From contig CAYMEV010000031.1 of the NCBI GenBank assembly GCA_964389675.1, forward strand, positions 1-32,963: a stretch of DNA of 32,963 nt, read 5' to 3'. Positions 16,165 to 24,851 of the stretch are shown here, one piece after another. This DNA comes from CAYMEV01 sp964389675 [NCBI: uncultured Candidatus Sumerlaeota bacterium]. Lineage in GTDB: Bacteria > CAYMEV01. The translations under genes were made by a program, and so were the position numbers. How positions within the stretch are numbered: the first letter of the stretch is position 1; each line of letters starts with the position of its first letter. The notes under the pieces are model-generated. The model saw nothing but the letters and a program-made list of their open reading frames with translations, made no database searches and was not told where the DNA came from.

Positions 16165-18447
16165 ATGAAAGCTTATAAATTACCCATACTGATCAATGTT
16201 TGTATTATTATCTGTTTCCTGTTAAGCTCATACAGCTGTGAAAAAGACAAAAATACAGAAATTATTGGTCTTACAGAGATCGACAGCTTGGAAAATGCTG
16301 AAGGATATTTTGCAGGATTCTATTCACCTGTAAGGTTTGAAGTTGATCCAGGCATAGAGCAGTATACACTGCCATTTAAGGGAGAGGATATTCAGAATTA
16401 TAAAGATATTACGACAAAACTGCTGATATTGCCTGAAGCTGAAAAGCTGATTAAAAATAATGGTTTTGTGGTGGTTCCATGGGGTAAAACAGATGATATG
16501 GTCAAGGCATACAGGGACCTGAAAAAGAGGGAAATACCTGTATTTGTGACCAGCGACACACTTATGCACCTCTATCATATCCAGTTTGATGAAACACTCA
16601 AAGGTATTGAAGAAAAGGAATTCTACCGGGACCTCATAAGCATAACAAAAAAAATGCTTGATATCTCCGTTAAGCAGTATGAGAAATTAAGCGGCGACTT
16701 AAGAAAAGCTGCAGAGAAAAATATAGCCTATTTTTCAATTGTCCTGAAACTCCTGTTACCTGAAGGGCAGATACCCGTCAATCTGCATGAAATAGTTGAA
16801 AGTGAGCTGGAATTAATAAATGCCCATGAAGGTTTCAGTGAGTCGCCCCTGTTCAATTACCGCGAGGATTATTCTCAGTATGTTCCCCGCGGGCATTATA
16901 CAAGGAGCGAGGAATTGGAAAGATACTTCATGGCAATGATGTATTACGGGAGAATGGTATTTCTTCTTAAGGGCCATAGGCAGTATGGGCCCATCTCTCC
17001 GCCTGCAGAAGCTTTGATATCCCCTGAAGAATCAAAGCTTCAGACACTGCAGGCCATGCTGATATCAATAAATATACAGGATTCCCTGGAAAGTGGCAGA
17101 ACCATAGCTGAAGCATGGAACCGCATATATCTTGTTACTGCCTTCTACTCAGGATTCTCAGATGATCTTTCCCTTTATGATTATCGTGGAACCATCAGGG
17201 AGGTCTTTGGAGAAACTCTTTCCTGGAAGGATCTTCTGGATGAGGACAAACTTTTCAAACTCAAAAAAAAGTTTGCATTATTGCCAAGCCCAAGGATCTA
17301 TGGTGGGACAGGCGAGTCAGGAGTGATAATCGGCCCTGGAGATTCCTTTAAGCCGGAACATCTTGATGAGATACTGGAAAATACAAAGGGCATGAGATTC
17401 ATGGGACAGAGATTTGTTCCGGATTCCTACATGTTCAGTCATCTGGTATCTCCTGCAGCAGGCGACTTTACAGGAGAAAACGCACCCTTTACGATGGTCG
17501 AGATCCCAGGAGGAAAGATAAGGGGTTTTCCAAGGGGGCTTGATATAATGAGCATTCTGGGATCAAAAAAGGCTGAAGAAATATTGAGAGAAGAAGGTGA
17601 TAAGGCATATACATACTATGATAAACAGTATGAAAAGCTGGAGAGCGAATTCGCGAAATTTGATGAAAACAGCTGGAACCGCAATCTGTACTGGAGCTGG
17701 CTTTATGCTTTAAGAATTCTTGTCAATTATGATTTTTCAGGAAACCACCAGGCTTTTATGAAGACCAGCGCATGGATTGATAAGGAATTAAACCTTTCTC
17801 TGGCTTCCTGGTCGAGCCTGAGGCATGATACGATACTCTATGCCAAACAGAGCTATACACCTACACTGGGTACCACATCCGCAAAGCCTTTTCCTCCCCC
17901 TCCCAAACCTGTAGTAGGGTATGTGGAGCCTGTCCCGGAACTGTATGCTCACCTTCTTGCTATGACAAAAATGACAAACCATGGATTAAAAGAGCTGGAT
18001 GTCCTGGATGAAGAATCAGAATACAGGCTCAGCCAGCTCGAGATTATCCTTGAAAAACTCCTTGATATATCTGTAAGGGAGCTTAATAATGAAGAATTAG
18101 CTGAGAAGGATTATGATTTCATAAGGAATTTCGGTGAAAACCTTGAAAACACTGTTGCATCCGTTGATACAGAAGGCATTAAAACTACGATCATAGCAGA
18201 TGTACATACTGATCAGAACACACAGAAGGTCCTTGAAGAGGGAACAGGTTATGTAAATCTTATAATTGCAGCCTATGAACTGCCTGACGGGAGGATATTG
18301 CTGGGTGCAGGGCCGGTATTATCCTACTATGAGTTCAAGCACCCTCTTTCAGACAGGCTTACAGATCAGAAATGGCAGGAAATGCTGGCATCCGAAAGAG
18401 AGCCATCGCCTCCGGAATGGACAGGCAGTTTTTATATATCCGATTGA
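16165..18447 (+). CDS. Exported DUF3160-family protein, possible lipoprotein
   Basis: A 760-residue protein of the DUF3160 family, whose function is not established. The typical family block is visible at about residues 107-155 (numbered from ATG 16165), including VFVTSDTLMHLYHIQFDETL. An N-terminal hydrophobic segment ends in LLSSYSCEKD, which could be a relaxed lipobox with Cys25 as the lipidated residue; otherwise it is a plain signal peptide. I prefer ATG 16165, which has GGGG at 16153-16156 at good spacing, over the in-frame GTG at 16156, which overlaps that site. It has no recognised catalytic motif. It follows the C69 dipeptidase in the same direction, and both appear exported. The long C-terminal half includes a Pro-rich stretch (FPPPPKPVVGYVEPVPE). 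Confidence 0.75.
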   Translation: MKAYKLPILINVCIIICFLLSSYSCEKDKNTEIIGLTEIDSLENAEGYFAGFYSPVRFEVDPGIEQYTLPFKGEDIQNYKDITTKLLILPEAEKLIKNNGFVVVPWGKTDDMVKAYRDLKKREIPVFVTSDTLMHLYHIQFDETLKGIEEKEFYRDLISITKKMLDISVKQYEKLSGDLRKAAEKNIAYFSIVLKLLLPEGQIPVNLHEIVESELELINAHEGFSESPLFNYREDYSQYVPRGHYTRSEELERYFMAMMYYGRMVFLLKGHRQYGPISPPAEALISPEESKLQTLQAMLISINIQDSLESGRTIAEAWNRIYLVTAFYSGFSDDLSLYDYRGTIREVFGETLSWKDLLDEDKLFKLKKKFALLPSPRIYGGTGESGVIIGPGDSFKPEHLDEILENTKGMRFMGQRFVPDSYMFSHLVSPAAGDFTGENAPFTMVEIPGGKIRGFPRGLDIMSILGSKKAEEILREEGDKAYTYYDKQYEKLESEFAKFDENSWNRNLYWSWLYALRILVNYDFSGNHQAFMKTSAWIDKELNLSLASWSSLRHDTILYAKQSYTPTLGTTSAKPFPPPPKPVVGYVEPVPELYAHLLAMTKMTNHGLKELDVLDEESEYRLSQLEIILEKLLDISVRELNNEELAEKDYDFIRNFGENLENTVASVDTEGIKTTIIADVHTDQNTQKVLEEGTGYVNLIIAAYELPDGRILLGAGPVLSYYEFKHPLSDRLTDQKWQEMLASEREPSPPEWTGSFYISD

Positions 18448-18474
18448 AGTAAGATTGAAAGCGCTTTATTATGC

Positions 18475-18488
18475 ATCCTTATTAGGAT
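18475..18488 (+). terminator. Small hairpin after the DUF3160 gene
   Basis: ATCCT-TATT-AGGAT forms a perfect five-bp stem 28 bases after the stop codon. A 10-bp palindrome AAAGCGCTTT (18458-18467) lies just before it. No T tract follows, so termination activity is doubtful. Confidence 0.25.
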
Positions 18489-18521
18489 TCTCCCTTCAGT
18501 TCAGCATATAAAGCCATGCAT

Positions 18522-18550
18522 TTGACATAAATGATATGCTATGGTATAAT
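18522..18550 (+). promoter_or_regulatory. Consensus sigma70 promoter for the GNAT-racemase pair
   Basis: TTGACA at 18522-18527 and TATAAT at 18545-18550 with exactly 17 bases between: all twelve positions match consensus. Transcription should start near 18557, leaving a leader of roughly 175 bases before the GNAT start codon at 18734. The leader contains only a six-codon ATG frame (ATG GAT GTA TTG CTT TAT TAA) and no riboswitch I recognise. Confidence 0.8.
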
Positions 18551-18733
18551 ACATAAAGAATCTGGTTAGACATGGATGTATTGCTTTATTAATCTGGAGC
18601 TGTTGAAAGACCTGATTACAGAGATTATATAAGATTGCCTTTGTAAAAGCCAAATAAAAAGCACAGCCGCACAATTGATTTAAGCCTGTACTGGATTTAA
18701 TTTAACCGGGTAAAAAAGAATTAGGAGGAATGT

Positions 18734-19183
18734 ATGGATAAGATAAGAATATTCACAGATAAAGAGAGGCCTGATACTGAGATGAAGGAAGAAATAATAA
18801 ATTTTCTTTTCAGGCATCTGGAAGAATATGGAGATGCAAAAAAGGATATAGAAAGAGCTGTTAAATATGCAATGAAAGAAATTGACTCCTTTGGAGGGTT
18901 TATTCTGATTGCCAGGGAGGAGGAAGATATCATAGGTGCAGTAGTAGTCAACAGGACAGGAATGAAGGGTTATATTCCAGAGAATATCCTGGTGTATATT
19001 GCTACACACAAAGATTGCAGAGGCAAAGGTGTAGGCAGGAAGCTCATGAAAAAGGCCATAGACACGGCTGAAGGCAGCCTGGCGCTTCATGTCGAAGCCG
19101 ATAATCCTGCAAGGTTTCTATATGAGAAGGTTGGGTTTGATACCAAATACCTTGAGATGAGATATATTAAAAGCGGTGAGTAA
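18734..19183 (+). CDS. GNAT-family N-acetyltransferase
   Basis: A 149-residue acetyl-CoA-dependent N-acetyltransferase. The acetyl-CoA pyrophosphate-binding motif is clear: CRGKGVGRKLM (Arg96 to Gly101), preceded by the beta-4 strand ENILVYIATHKD and followed by the LHVEADNPARFLYEKVGF block with the conserved Tyr near the end of the fold. Length is normal for a single-domain GNAT. ATG 18734 has AGGAGG at 18723-18728. Its stop overlaps the start of the racemase-like gene (TAATG at 19181-19185), so the two are translated together, suggesting that both act on the same amino acid or amine. The substrate cannot be read from sequence. Confidence 0.88.
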   Translation: MDKIRIFTDKERPDTEMKEEIINFLFRHLEEYGDAKKDIERAVKYAMKEIDSFGGFILIAREEEDIIGAVVVNRTGMKGYIPENILVYIATHKDCRGKGVGRKLMKKAIDTAEGSLALHVEADNPARFLYEKVGFDTKYLEMRYIKSGE

Positions 19184-20256
19184 TGGCATATATTATACTA
19201 AATACAAAAAAATTAAGAGCAAACTATGACTATCTGGAAGGCCTGTTCAGCAAAAGAGGGATAAAATGGGCTGTTGTGTCGAAACTGCTCTGCGGAAACA
19301 GGGATTACTTATCAGAGCTTCTAAGCTTTGGCATCAGGCAGGTATGCGATTCCAGGGTTTCTAATCTGAAGACGATAAAATCAATTAACCCTGATATTGA
19401 AACCATTTACATAAAACCCCCGGCAAAACGGGCACTGAAGGGCGTTGTGAAATATGCGGATATTAGCATGAATACGGAGATAAAAACAATTCAGCTCCTG
19501 TCTGAGGAAGCCCAGTCGCAGAAAAAGATCCACAAGATTATTATCATGATAGAGCTCGGAGAATTACGGGAGGGTGTCATGGGAGACGACTTCATAAAGT
19601 TTTATGCAGAGGTCTTTAAGCTCAAGAATATTGAAGTTACAGGGATAGGCACAAACCTGTCATGCCTCTATGGCGTGCTTCCAAATTCTGACAAGCTTAT
19701 TCAGCTGAGCCTTTATGCACAGCTTGTTGAAGCAAAATTTAACAGGAAGATCAAATATGTATCAGGGGGATCTTCAGTCACGATACCTTTGATCTTCCAG
19801 AAAATGCTTCCCAGGGGCATAAACCATTTCAGGGTAGGTGAGACGCTTTTCCTCGGAACAGATGTTTATAACAATACTAAATTTAAGGGGATGCAAACTG
19901 ATGTATTCCAGTTTTATGCTGAAATTATCGAGCTTACCGAAAAGCCGGTCCAACCCATAGGTGAAATTGGCACCAATGTTGAAGGGCAGAGCTATGAGGC
20001 GGATGAGAAACTCATAGGCAGGAAGACATACAGGGCAATTATAGATGTAGGGCTTCTGGATGTGGAACAGGAACATATGGCCCCGGCTGACAAAGATATT
20101 GAAATAGTTGGCGCGAGCTCTGATATGATAGTAGTTGACCTGAAAAACAACAGGAAAAAATACAGGGTCGGAGACCTTCTTGAATTCAAGCTGGATTATA
20201 TGGGCACCCTTAAGATACTTAATTCAAAGTATGTGGATAAAAGAGTAAAAAAATAA
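19183..20256 (+). CDS. PLP-dependent alanine/ornithine racemase-like enzyme
   Basis: A fold-type III pyridoxal-phosphate enzyme (357 aa) resembling the alanine/ornithine racemase family, including clostridial ornithine racemase. The PLP Lys is Lys34 in WAVVSKLLCGN. Other family signs are MIELGELREGV, GIGTNLSCLYGVLP (barrel loops that bind the cofactor phosphate), VSGGSSVTIPL, and NHFRVGETLFLGTD, in the order expected for the N-terminal TIM barrel, followed by a C-terminal beta domain. It probably interconverts L and D forms of an amino acid in the cytosol. It overlaps the GNAT gene by one base and is expressed from the consensus promoter at 18522. It converges with the next gene, only 33 bases away, without a clear terminator. 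Substrate unknown; ornithine is only a family-based possibility. Confidence 0.82.
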   Translation: MAYIILNTKKLRANYDYLEGLFSKRGIKWAVVSKLLCGNRDYLSELLSFGIRQVCDSRVSNLKTIKSINPDIETIYIKPPAKRALKGVVKYADISMNTEIKTIQLLSEEAQSQKKIHKIIIMIELGELREGVMGDDFIKFYAEVFKLKNIEVTGIGTNLSCLYGVLPNSDKLIQLSLYAQLVEAKFNRKIKYVSGGSSVTIPLIFQKMLPRGINHFRVGETLFLGTDVYNNTKFKGMQTDVFQFYAEIIELTEKPVQPIGEIGTNVEGQSYEADEKLIGRKTYRAIIDVGLLDVEQEHMAPADKDIEIVGASSDMIVVDLKNNRKKYRVGDLLEFKLDYMGTLKILNSKYVDKRVKK

Positions 20257-20289
20257 TTTGGATCTATATAAACAGAAAACCGGGAATGG

Positions 20290-23200
20290 CTATTCAGCCT
20301 TTAACTGCTGTATCCTTTTTTTGTACCTGTATTTCGGATTGCCTTTATATGCTGATTCATAGAGATTTATTGCGGATGTCCTCCAGGATTCATCCTTATC
20401 AGCCATATAGATCTCATAGTATATGTCTGCTTTCAATTCTTCCGTGATATCTCCAGAAGCCATTTCAAGAAGGTTTCTAACTGAGGACTCCTTTGAATGT
20501 TTTATTCTGATAAGATGTTCCTGAAAGCTTGTTTTTTGAATATATTCCCTGTTTTTAATCTTTTCTGCCAGACGCTTTGCCTCCAGGATTATTTTCAGGG
20601 CATCTTCTGTCTGTTCTTTTATCCTGAGTATTTCGGATTTCAAAAAAATGCTTTCAATAAAAGCATAACTGATTATTCCCATTTCCCGGCTAAGCCTGAT
20701 AGACTGATTAAGATATTCTAAGGCTGTATCATATTCTTTCTTTTCAAAATGAACCATGCCCATGGACCCGAGGCTGACTGTTAACCCGTTCTTATCCCCG
20801 CAACCGGAACATATATCCCTGTCTGCTTCAAAGCAATGCAGGGCCTCTTCATATTTACCCATGCTGAGATAGACTGTCCCTTTGTTGTTCAGGGCAATGC
20901 TCAAGCCCATCCTGTCCCCGATCTCTTCTGATAGTTTTTCAAGTTTGTCATAACATTTCAGCGCAGGGGAATATTTCCCTGTATCCTTATATATGTTCCC
21001 CATATTATTTTCTGAAATGGCAATTCCCCTCTTTATCCCCAGCTCTTCTGATATTTTCCGGTGCATTCTATGGCATTCCAGTGCTTTTTCATACTCCCTC
21101 ATTTCATAATAGACAAGCCCCATATTGCCTACAGCCTTGCCCATCCCCATCCTGTCCCCGATCTCTTCTGAGATGCTGTATTTGATCTCATAGCACTCAA
21201 GCGCCTTTGAAAAATCTCCCCTGTCCATGTAAATAAAACCCATATTGCCGGTTGCAAAAGCATAGCCTGATCTGTGGCCAATATCCCTGTAAATATCCCT
21301 CTGGGATTCATAGCATTCCAGCGCTCTTGTATAATCTCCAAGGGAATGATAGGCATTGCCCATATTCCCCATAGCATATCCTATGCCCTTCTTATACCCC
21401 AGCTCAGAAAACAGTCTATGCTGCTCTATGTAGCTTTTAAGGGCAGTATCATACCTGCCTTCATGATAGTGAATATTTGCTATATTGCCTGTAATTGTAG
21501 CTATGGCCTTTTTATCCCTTATCTTTTCCATTATCCTTCTTTCAGACTCATAGCATTCCAGAGCCTCAGGGTAATTATCCATATTATAATAAACATTTCC
21601 CATTGTGCCCAATGAAATGGCTGATGACCTGATATCCCCTATCCCTTCTGATATTGACCTGCTGAGTTTGAAGTATTTTAAGGCATCCTCATAACGGCCT
21701 GTACTGGAGCAGACATTTCCCATAGCGCTGAGAGCCTTTGCATGCTCATATTTATCCCCGGTTTGCCTTGCAATAATTTCCTGCTTTTCAAAGCATTCCA
21801 TCGCTTTCGGGTACTGGCCTAAATGAAAATACAGCAATCCAATTGACCCTGTGGATTTTGAAAGGCCCTCCCTGTAATCGATCTCTTCAGATATGCTTCC
21901 TGATCTTTCAAGATAATTCAGGGCATTTTCAATATTTCCGAGGTTCTGTTCTATTACGCCATATTTTCTGTATGAATCGGCCAGTATCCTCTTATTGTCA
22001 GTTTCCCTCAGGATATCGATGCATTCCCTGTAGATATCCCTGGATCTTTCCCATTCTCCTGTCAGTTCATATATATCGCCTATTTTTAGTTTTGTTCCGG
22101 CAATTTTTGCCCTGTCATCCAGATAATTGACAAGTTTCCAGAGCATGACGAGTGCTTTGTCATTCTTGTATTCCTCTTTTAGGTAATTGCCTGCCTTTTC
22201 AAGATACTCAATTGTCTTATCCCTAACCTCAGCCCTTTCAAAATGGTATGCCAGATCCATATAGAGGTCCTTATAATGTTCTTCATTACTGGATAATATC
22301 CTTTCGAATGAAAGGGCTGCGGTATGATGCAGTATCCTTACCCTTTCAACCAGCTGCATATCATATGCGGTTCTGCATATAAGGGAATGTGTGAATATAT
22401 ATCTGATCTCATCAAGGTTTGACCAGATGTTTTCCCTTTTTCCCTCGGATAAATAATTTTCTATATTTGATGTGAGCAATTTCTTTATGGAACTGATATC
22501 AAATTTATGTTCATATATTGTCCTGCAGCATTCTATAAGCTTATCAAGATTGATTATAGTATCATGCAGTATACTGCTGCTGAACTCCATTCCAAAGACA
22601 GATGCTATCTTTGCAAGCTCTCTTATCTCACTGCTTAGTCTGTCTATCCGTGCTATTAATATCTGGTTTATCCGGGCAGGTATCTTCTCCGTTTCGCTGT
22701 CCATTATGAAGATCCCTTTTTCAAGCCTTATACTGGATGTCTCCAGAAGATAGAGACAGAACTGCTCAATAAAAAACGGGTTATTTGATGTCCTTTCCTT
22801 TATAAAGGCTGCCAGCTTCTGATCAGGGGAAAATCCCAGCTTTTCAATAATTATTCCTGATGCTGATTCATCAGGCAGATCCTTCAGTATTATTCTTTTT
22901 ACAGGTACTTGAACCTCCTTTTCAAGATCAATTGCAGAACCGTCGTCGTTGAATCTTGCAGTACACACTATTGCAGCAGGGAAATTAATGATATTTGCGG
23001 CAAGATGCTTTATTGCATGGACTGAATCATTATCGATATGCTGGATATCCTCAAGATATATGATCAGCGGGCTTTTGATGCTCAGAGCCTTGAAGAATGA
23101 TTTCAGTGAATAAATGGTATTTTCATATATGCTCTTTGCATCAGGAGCATTAAGTAGATTAATCTCTTTTTCAGGCAGAAGCATTGCCTTGATAAAAGCC

Positions 23201-24777
23201 TTGGCTTCGGCTAACTCATTCAGAATATCTTCTGAATCCTTAAGTGAGTTTCTAAGGCTGATGAAGATATTTTCAAAGGCTCTGTCCTTCTCATTATTTG
23301 GCTGGTTTTCATTTTGCATGAAATATTCCTTAAGGTAGTGGATAAATGGATTGAATGGCTTTGATACAATGCTGTCACACTGCATAGTGCAGATTCTTAC
23401 AGGTTTTTTTATTTTTTGCAGTGTTTCATATACCAGCCTTGATTTTCCGATTCCGGCTTCTCCGTATACATATATAATTCCGGCGAAGCGCTTTTCAAAT
23501 ATCACAGAAATATGTTTTTTCAGATCCTTTATTTCATCATCCCTGCCGTGAAAAGTGCCACTGAGGGCTTTCTTTCCGGCAAAAGCCGGGCTGCCAAGTC
23601 TATATAATATTTGTGCCTGGGATTTTCCTTTGAGTGTGAATTTGCCAATCATTGATGTTTCGAAGCTTCTTTCCGCAGTATCCAGTATGTTTTCTGCTAT
23701 CCAGATCTCACCCCATTCTGCCTTTATGGCAATCCTTGCTGAAAGGTTCACAGCATCTCCCAGAACATCATAGGATGATCTCAGGGAATTGCCTATACAG
23801 CCTGCAAACAGCCTGCCGAAGGTTATTCCTGCCCTTATTCCCTTTCCGTAATTTGATTTTATCTCATGAATGCAATTCAGTGCCCTTTGTATATTCCTTT
23901 CATATGATACAGGAATACCAAAGTTTATTAATATATTTCCTCCCTTATCCGCAAAACTTATCCTGCTGAAATAACCTCCCCATTTATCAGTTATTTCTGT
24001 TACTCCGGTGATAAATCTATTCAGGCTTTTATAGTCCTTATCCTCATGCCTGAAGGATAGGAATATGCTTACTATGTCCCGCAATTCGTCAACAGGATTG
24101 GAATCTGCAATTATCCCTACATTAAAAGCCTTAATGATCTCATTATCAATCTTTGGTATTTTATCCAGATTTGATATGGCCTTTTTCCTTGGCCTGTTTC
24201 TCCACTCCAAAACTCTGTAATAATCTCCGGAAACAGGGTTCAGTTTGCCTGAATTGCCATTTTTTGCGATGAAGGAGCGGTCAATTATTATATCCATTAG
24301 CCTGGAGTGTTTTTCTGAATTGCAGGCGCTTTCAACTGCTTTGCCCCTGAAATAATAGGATTTTTTCATTCCTCCGGTAATACCCCATTCAATATTACCG
24401 CAGGAAATTCCTATCTTGATGGATATCTTAAAATCTCCGAATTTTGTGGTCTTTCTGCCCTCCTTTTCAATTATATTAATAATATCAAGTGCAGATAAAA
24501 GAGCATCCTCTGTATTTCCGGGGAAGATTGCCAGTATGGCATCCCCGATAAAGTTGGCAATGAATCCTCGCCTGCTGTAAATAGATTCTATACAAGGAGT
24601 AAAAACCTCATTGATCATGCCTGACAGGATTTCCGCACCCTCTTTGCCTTGAGTTGAGAGCTTTTCCGTCATTGCTGTAAAACCTGATATATCTGCAAAT
24701 ATCACAGATGCTTCCAGTATGCCGTTATATTTGCCTTCCTTATATTTCTTCTCAATAAAATGTGGTATAATGTTCAT
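20290..24777 (-). CDS. Tandem class III cyclase - STAND ATPase - TPR protein (sAC-like), copy 2
   Basis: A 1495-residue paralogue of the gene at 7576-12006. Cyclase domain 1 keeps metal Asp29 (FADISGF) and Asp79 (FIGDAILAIF) but has GKAVESACNSEK at the Asn/Arg site. Domain 2 has SIFLSFRHED (first Asp lost) yet keeps LGDAVNLSARIAIKA with N344 and R348, plus K278 and D337 at the adenine-selecting positions. The STAND ATPase has Walker A GEAGIGKS (439-446) and Walker B IIYLEDIQHID (about 572-582). From about residue 897 come thirteen TPR units of exactly 40 residues (consensus GNMGN.Y...G.Y.KALECYE...ISEEIGD), then a C-terminal segment shared with its paralogues. It begins 74 bases downstream of the kinase-TPR gene and may be co-transcribed with it. 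No ribosome-binding site is evident. Confidence 0.87.
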   Translation of the reverse strand: MNIIPHFIEKKYKEGKYNGILEASVIFADISGFTAMTEKLSTQGKEGAEILSGMINEVFTPCIESIYSRRGFIANFIGDAILAIFPGNTEDALLSALDIINIIEKEGRKTTKFGDFKISIKIGISCGNIEWGITGGMKKSYYFRGKAVESACNSEKHSRLMDIIIDRSFIAKNGNSGKLNPVSGDYYRVLEWRNRPRKKAISNLDKIPKIDNEIIKAFNVGIIADSNPVDELRDIVSIFLSFRHEDKDYKSLNRFITGVTEITDKWGGYFSRISFADKGGNILINFGIPVSYERNIQRALNCIHEIKSNYGKGIRAGITFGRLFAGCIGNSLRSSYDVLGDAVNLSARIAIKAEWGEIWIAENILDTAERSFETSMIGKFTLKGKSQAQILYRLGSPAFAGKKALSGTFHGRDDEIKDLKKHISVIFEKRFAGIIYVYGEAGIGKSRLVYETLQKIKKPVRICTMQCDSIVSKPFNPFIHYLKEYFMQNENQPNNEKDRAFENIFISLRNSLKDSEDILNELAEAKAFIKAMLLPEKEINLLNAPDAKSIYENTIYSLKSFFKALSIKSPLIIYLEDIQHIDNDSVHAIKHLAANIINFPAAIVCTARFNDDGSAIDLEKEVQVPVKRIILKDLPDESASGIIIEKLGFSPDQKLAAFIKERTSNNPFFIEQFCLYLLETSSIRLEKGIFIMDSETEKIPARINQILIARIDRLSSEIRELAKIASVFGMEFSSSILHDTIINLDKLIECCRTIYEHKFDISSIKKLLTSNIENYLSEGKRENIWSNLDEIRYIFTHSLICRTAYDMQLVERVRILHHTAALSFERILSSNEEHYKDLYMDLAYHFERAEVRDKTIEYLEKAGNYLKEEYKNDKALVMLWKLVNYLDDRAKIAGTKLKIGDIYELTGEWERSRDIYRECIDILRETDNKRILADSYRKYGVIEQNLGNIENALNYLERSGSISEEIDYREGLSKSTGSIGLLYFHLGQYPKAMECFEKQEIIARQTGDKYEHAKALSAMGNVCSSTGRYEDALKYFKLSRSISEGIGDIRSSAISLGTMGNVYYNMDNYPEALECYESERRIMEKIRDKKAIATITGNIANIHYHEGRYDTALKSYIEQHRLFSELGYKKGIGYAMGNMGNAYHSLGDYTRALECYESQRDIYRDIGHRSGYAFATGNMGFIYMDRGDFSKALECYEIKYSISEEIGDRMGMGKAVGNMGLVYYEMREYEKALECHRMHRKISEELGIKRGIAISENNMGNIYKDTGKYSPALKCYDKLEKLSEEIGDRMGLSIALNNKGTVYLSMGKYEEALHCFEADRDICSGCGDKNGLTVSLGSMGMVHFEKKEYDTALEYLNQSIRLSREMGIISYAFIESIFLKSEILRIKEQTEDALKIILEAKRLAEKIKNREYIQKTSFQEHLIRIKHSKESSVRNLLEMASGDITEELKADIYYEIYMADKDESWRTSAINLYESAYKGNPKYRYKKRIQQLKAE
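20527..22089 (-). repeat. Thirteen tandem 120-bp units encoding 40-residue TPRs
   Basis: The C-terminal part of cyclase copy 2 consists of consecutive 40-residue helical-hairpin units with almost no length variation. Most begin with GNMGN or a close variant, carry KALECYE-like cores, and end with IGD..G.A.A-like turns. First and last units are the most diverged. Forty-residue spacing resembles kinesin-light-chain or LGN-type TPRs rather than the classical 34-residue form. Confidence 0.85.
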
Positions 24778-24851
24778 TTCGCTATCTCGTATAAGGATTA
24801 CCAGGGAAGGGGTCAGAAAACATATATCTAATGTTAAGAAAGGATGCTACG

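Noticed and set aside
20527-22089. Regular 120-bp repeats considered as a CRISPR-like or satellite array
   Set aside because: The units are fully coding and vary like protein repeats; there are no spacers.
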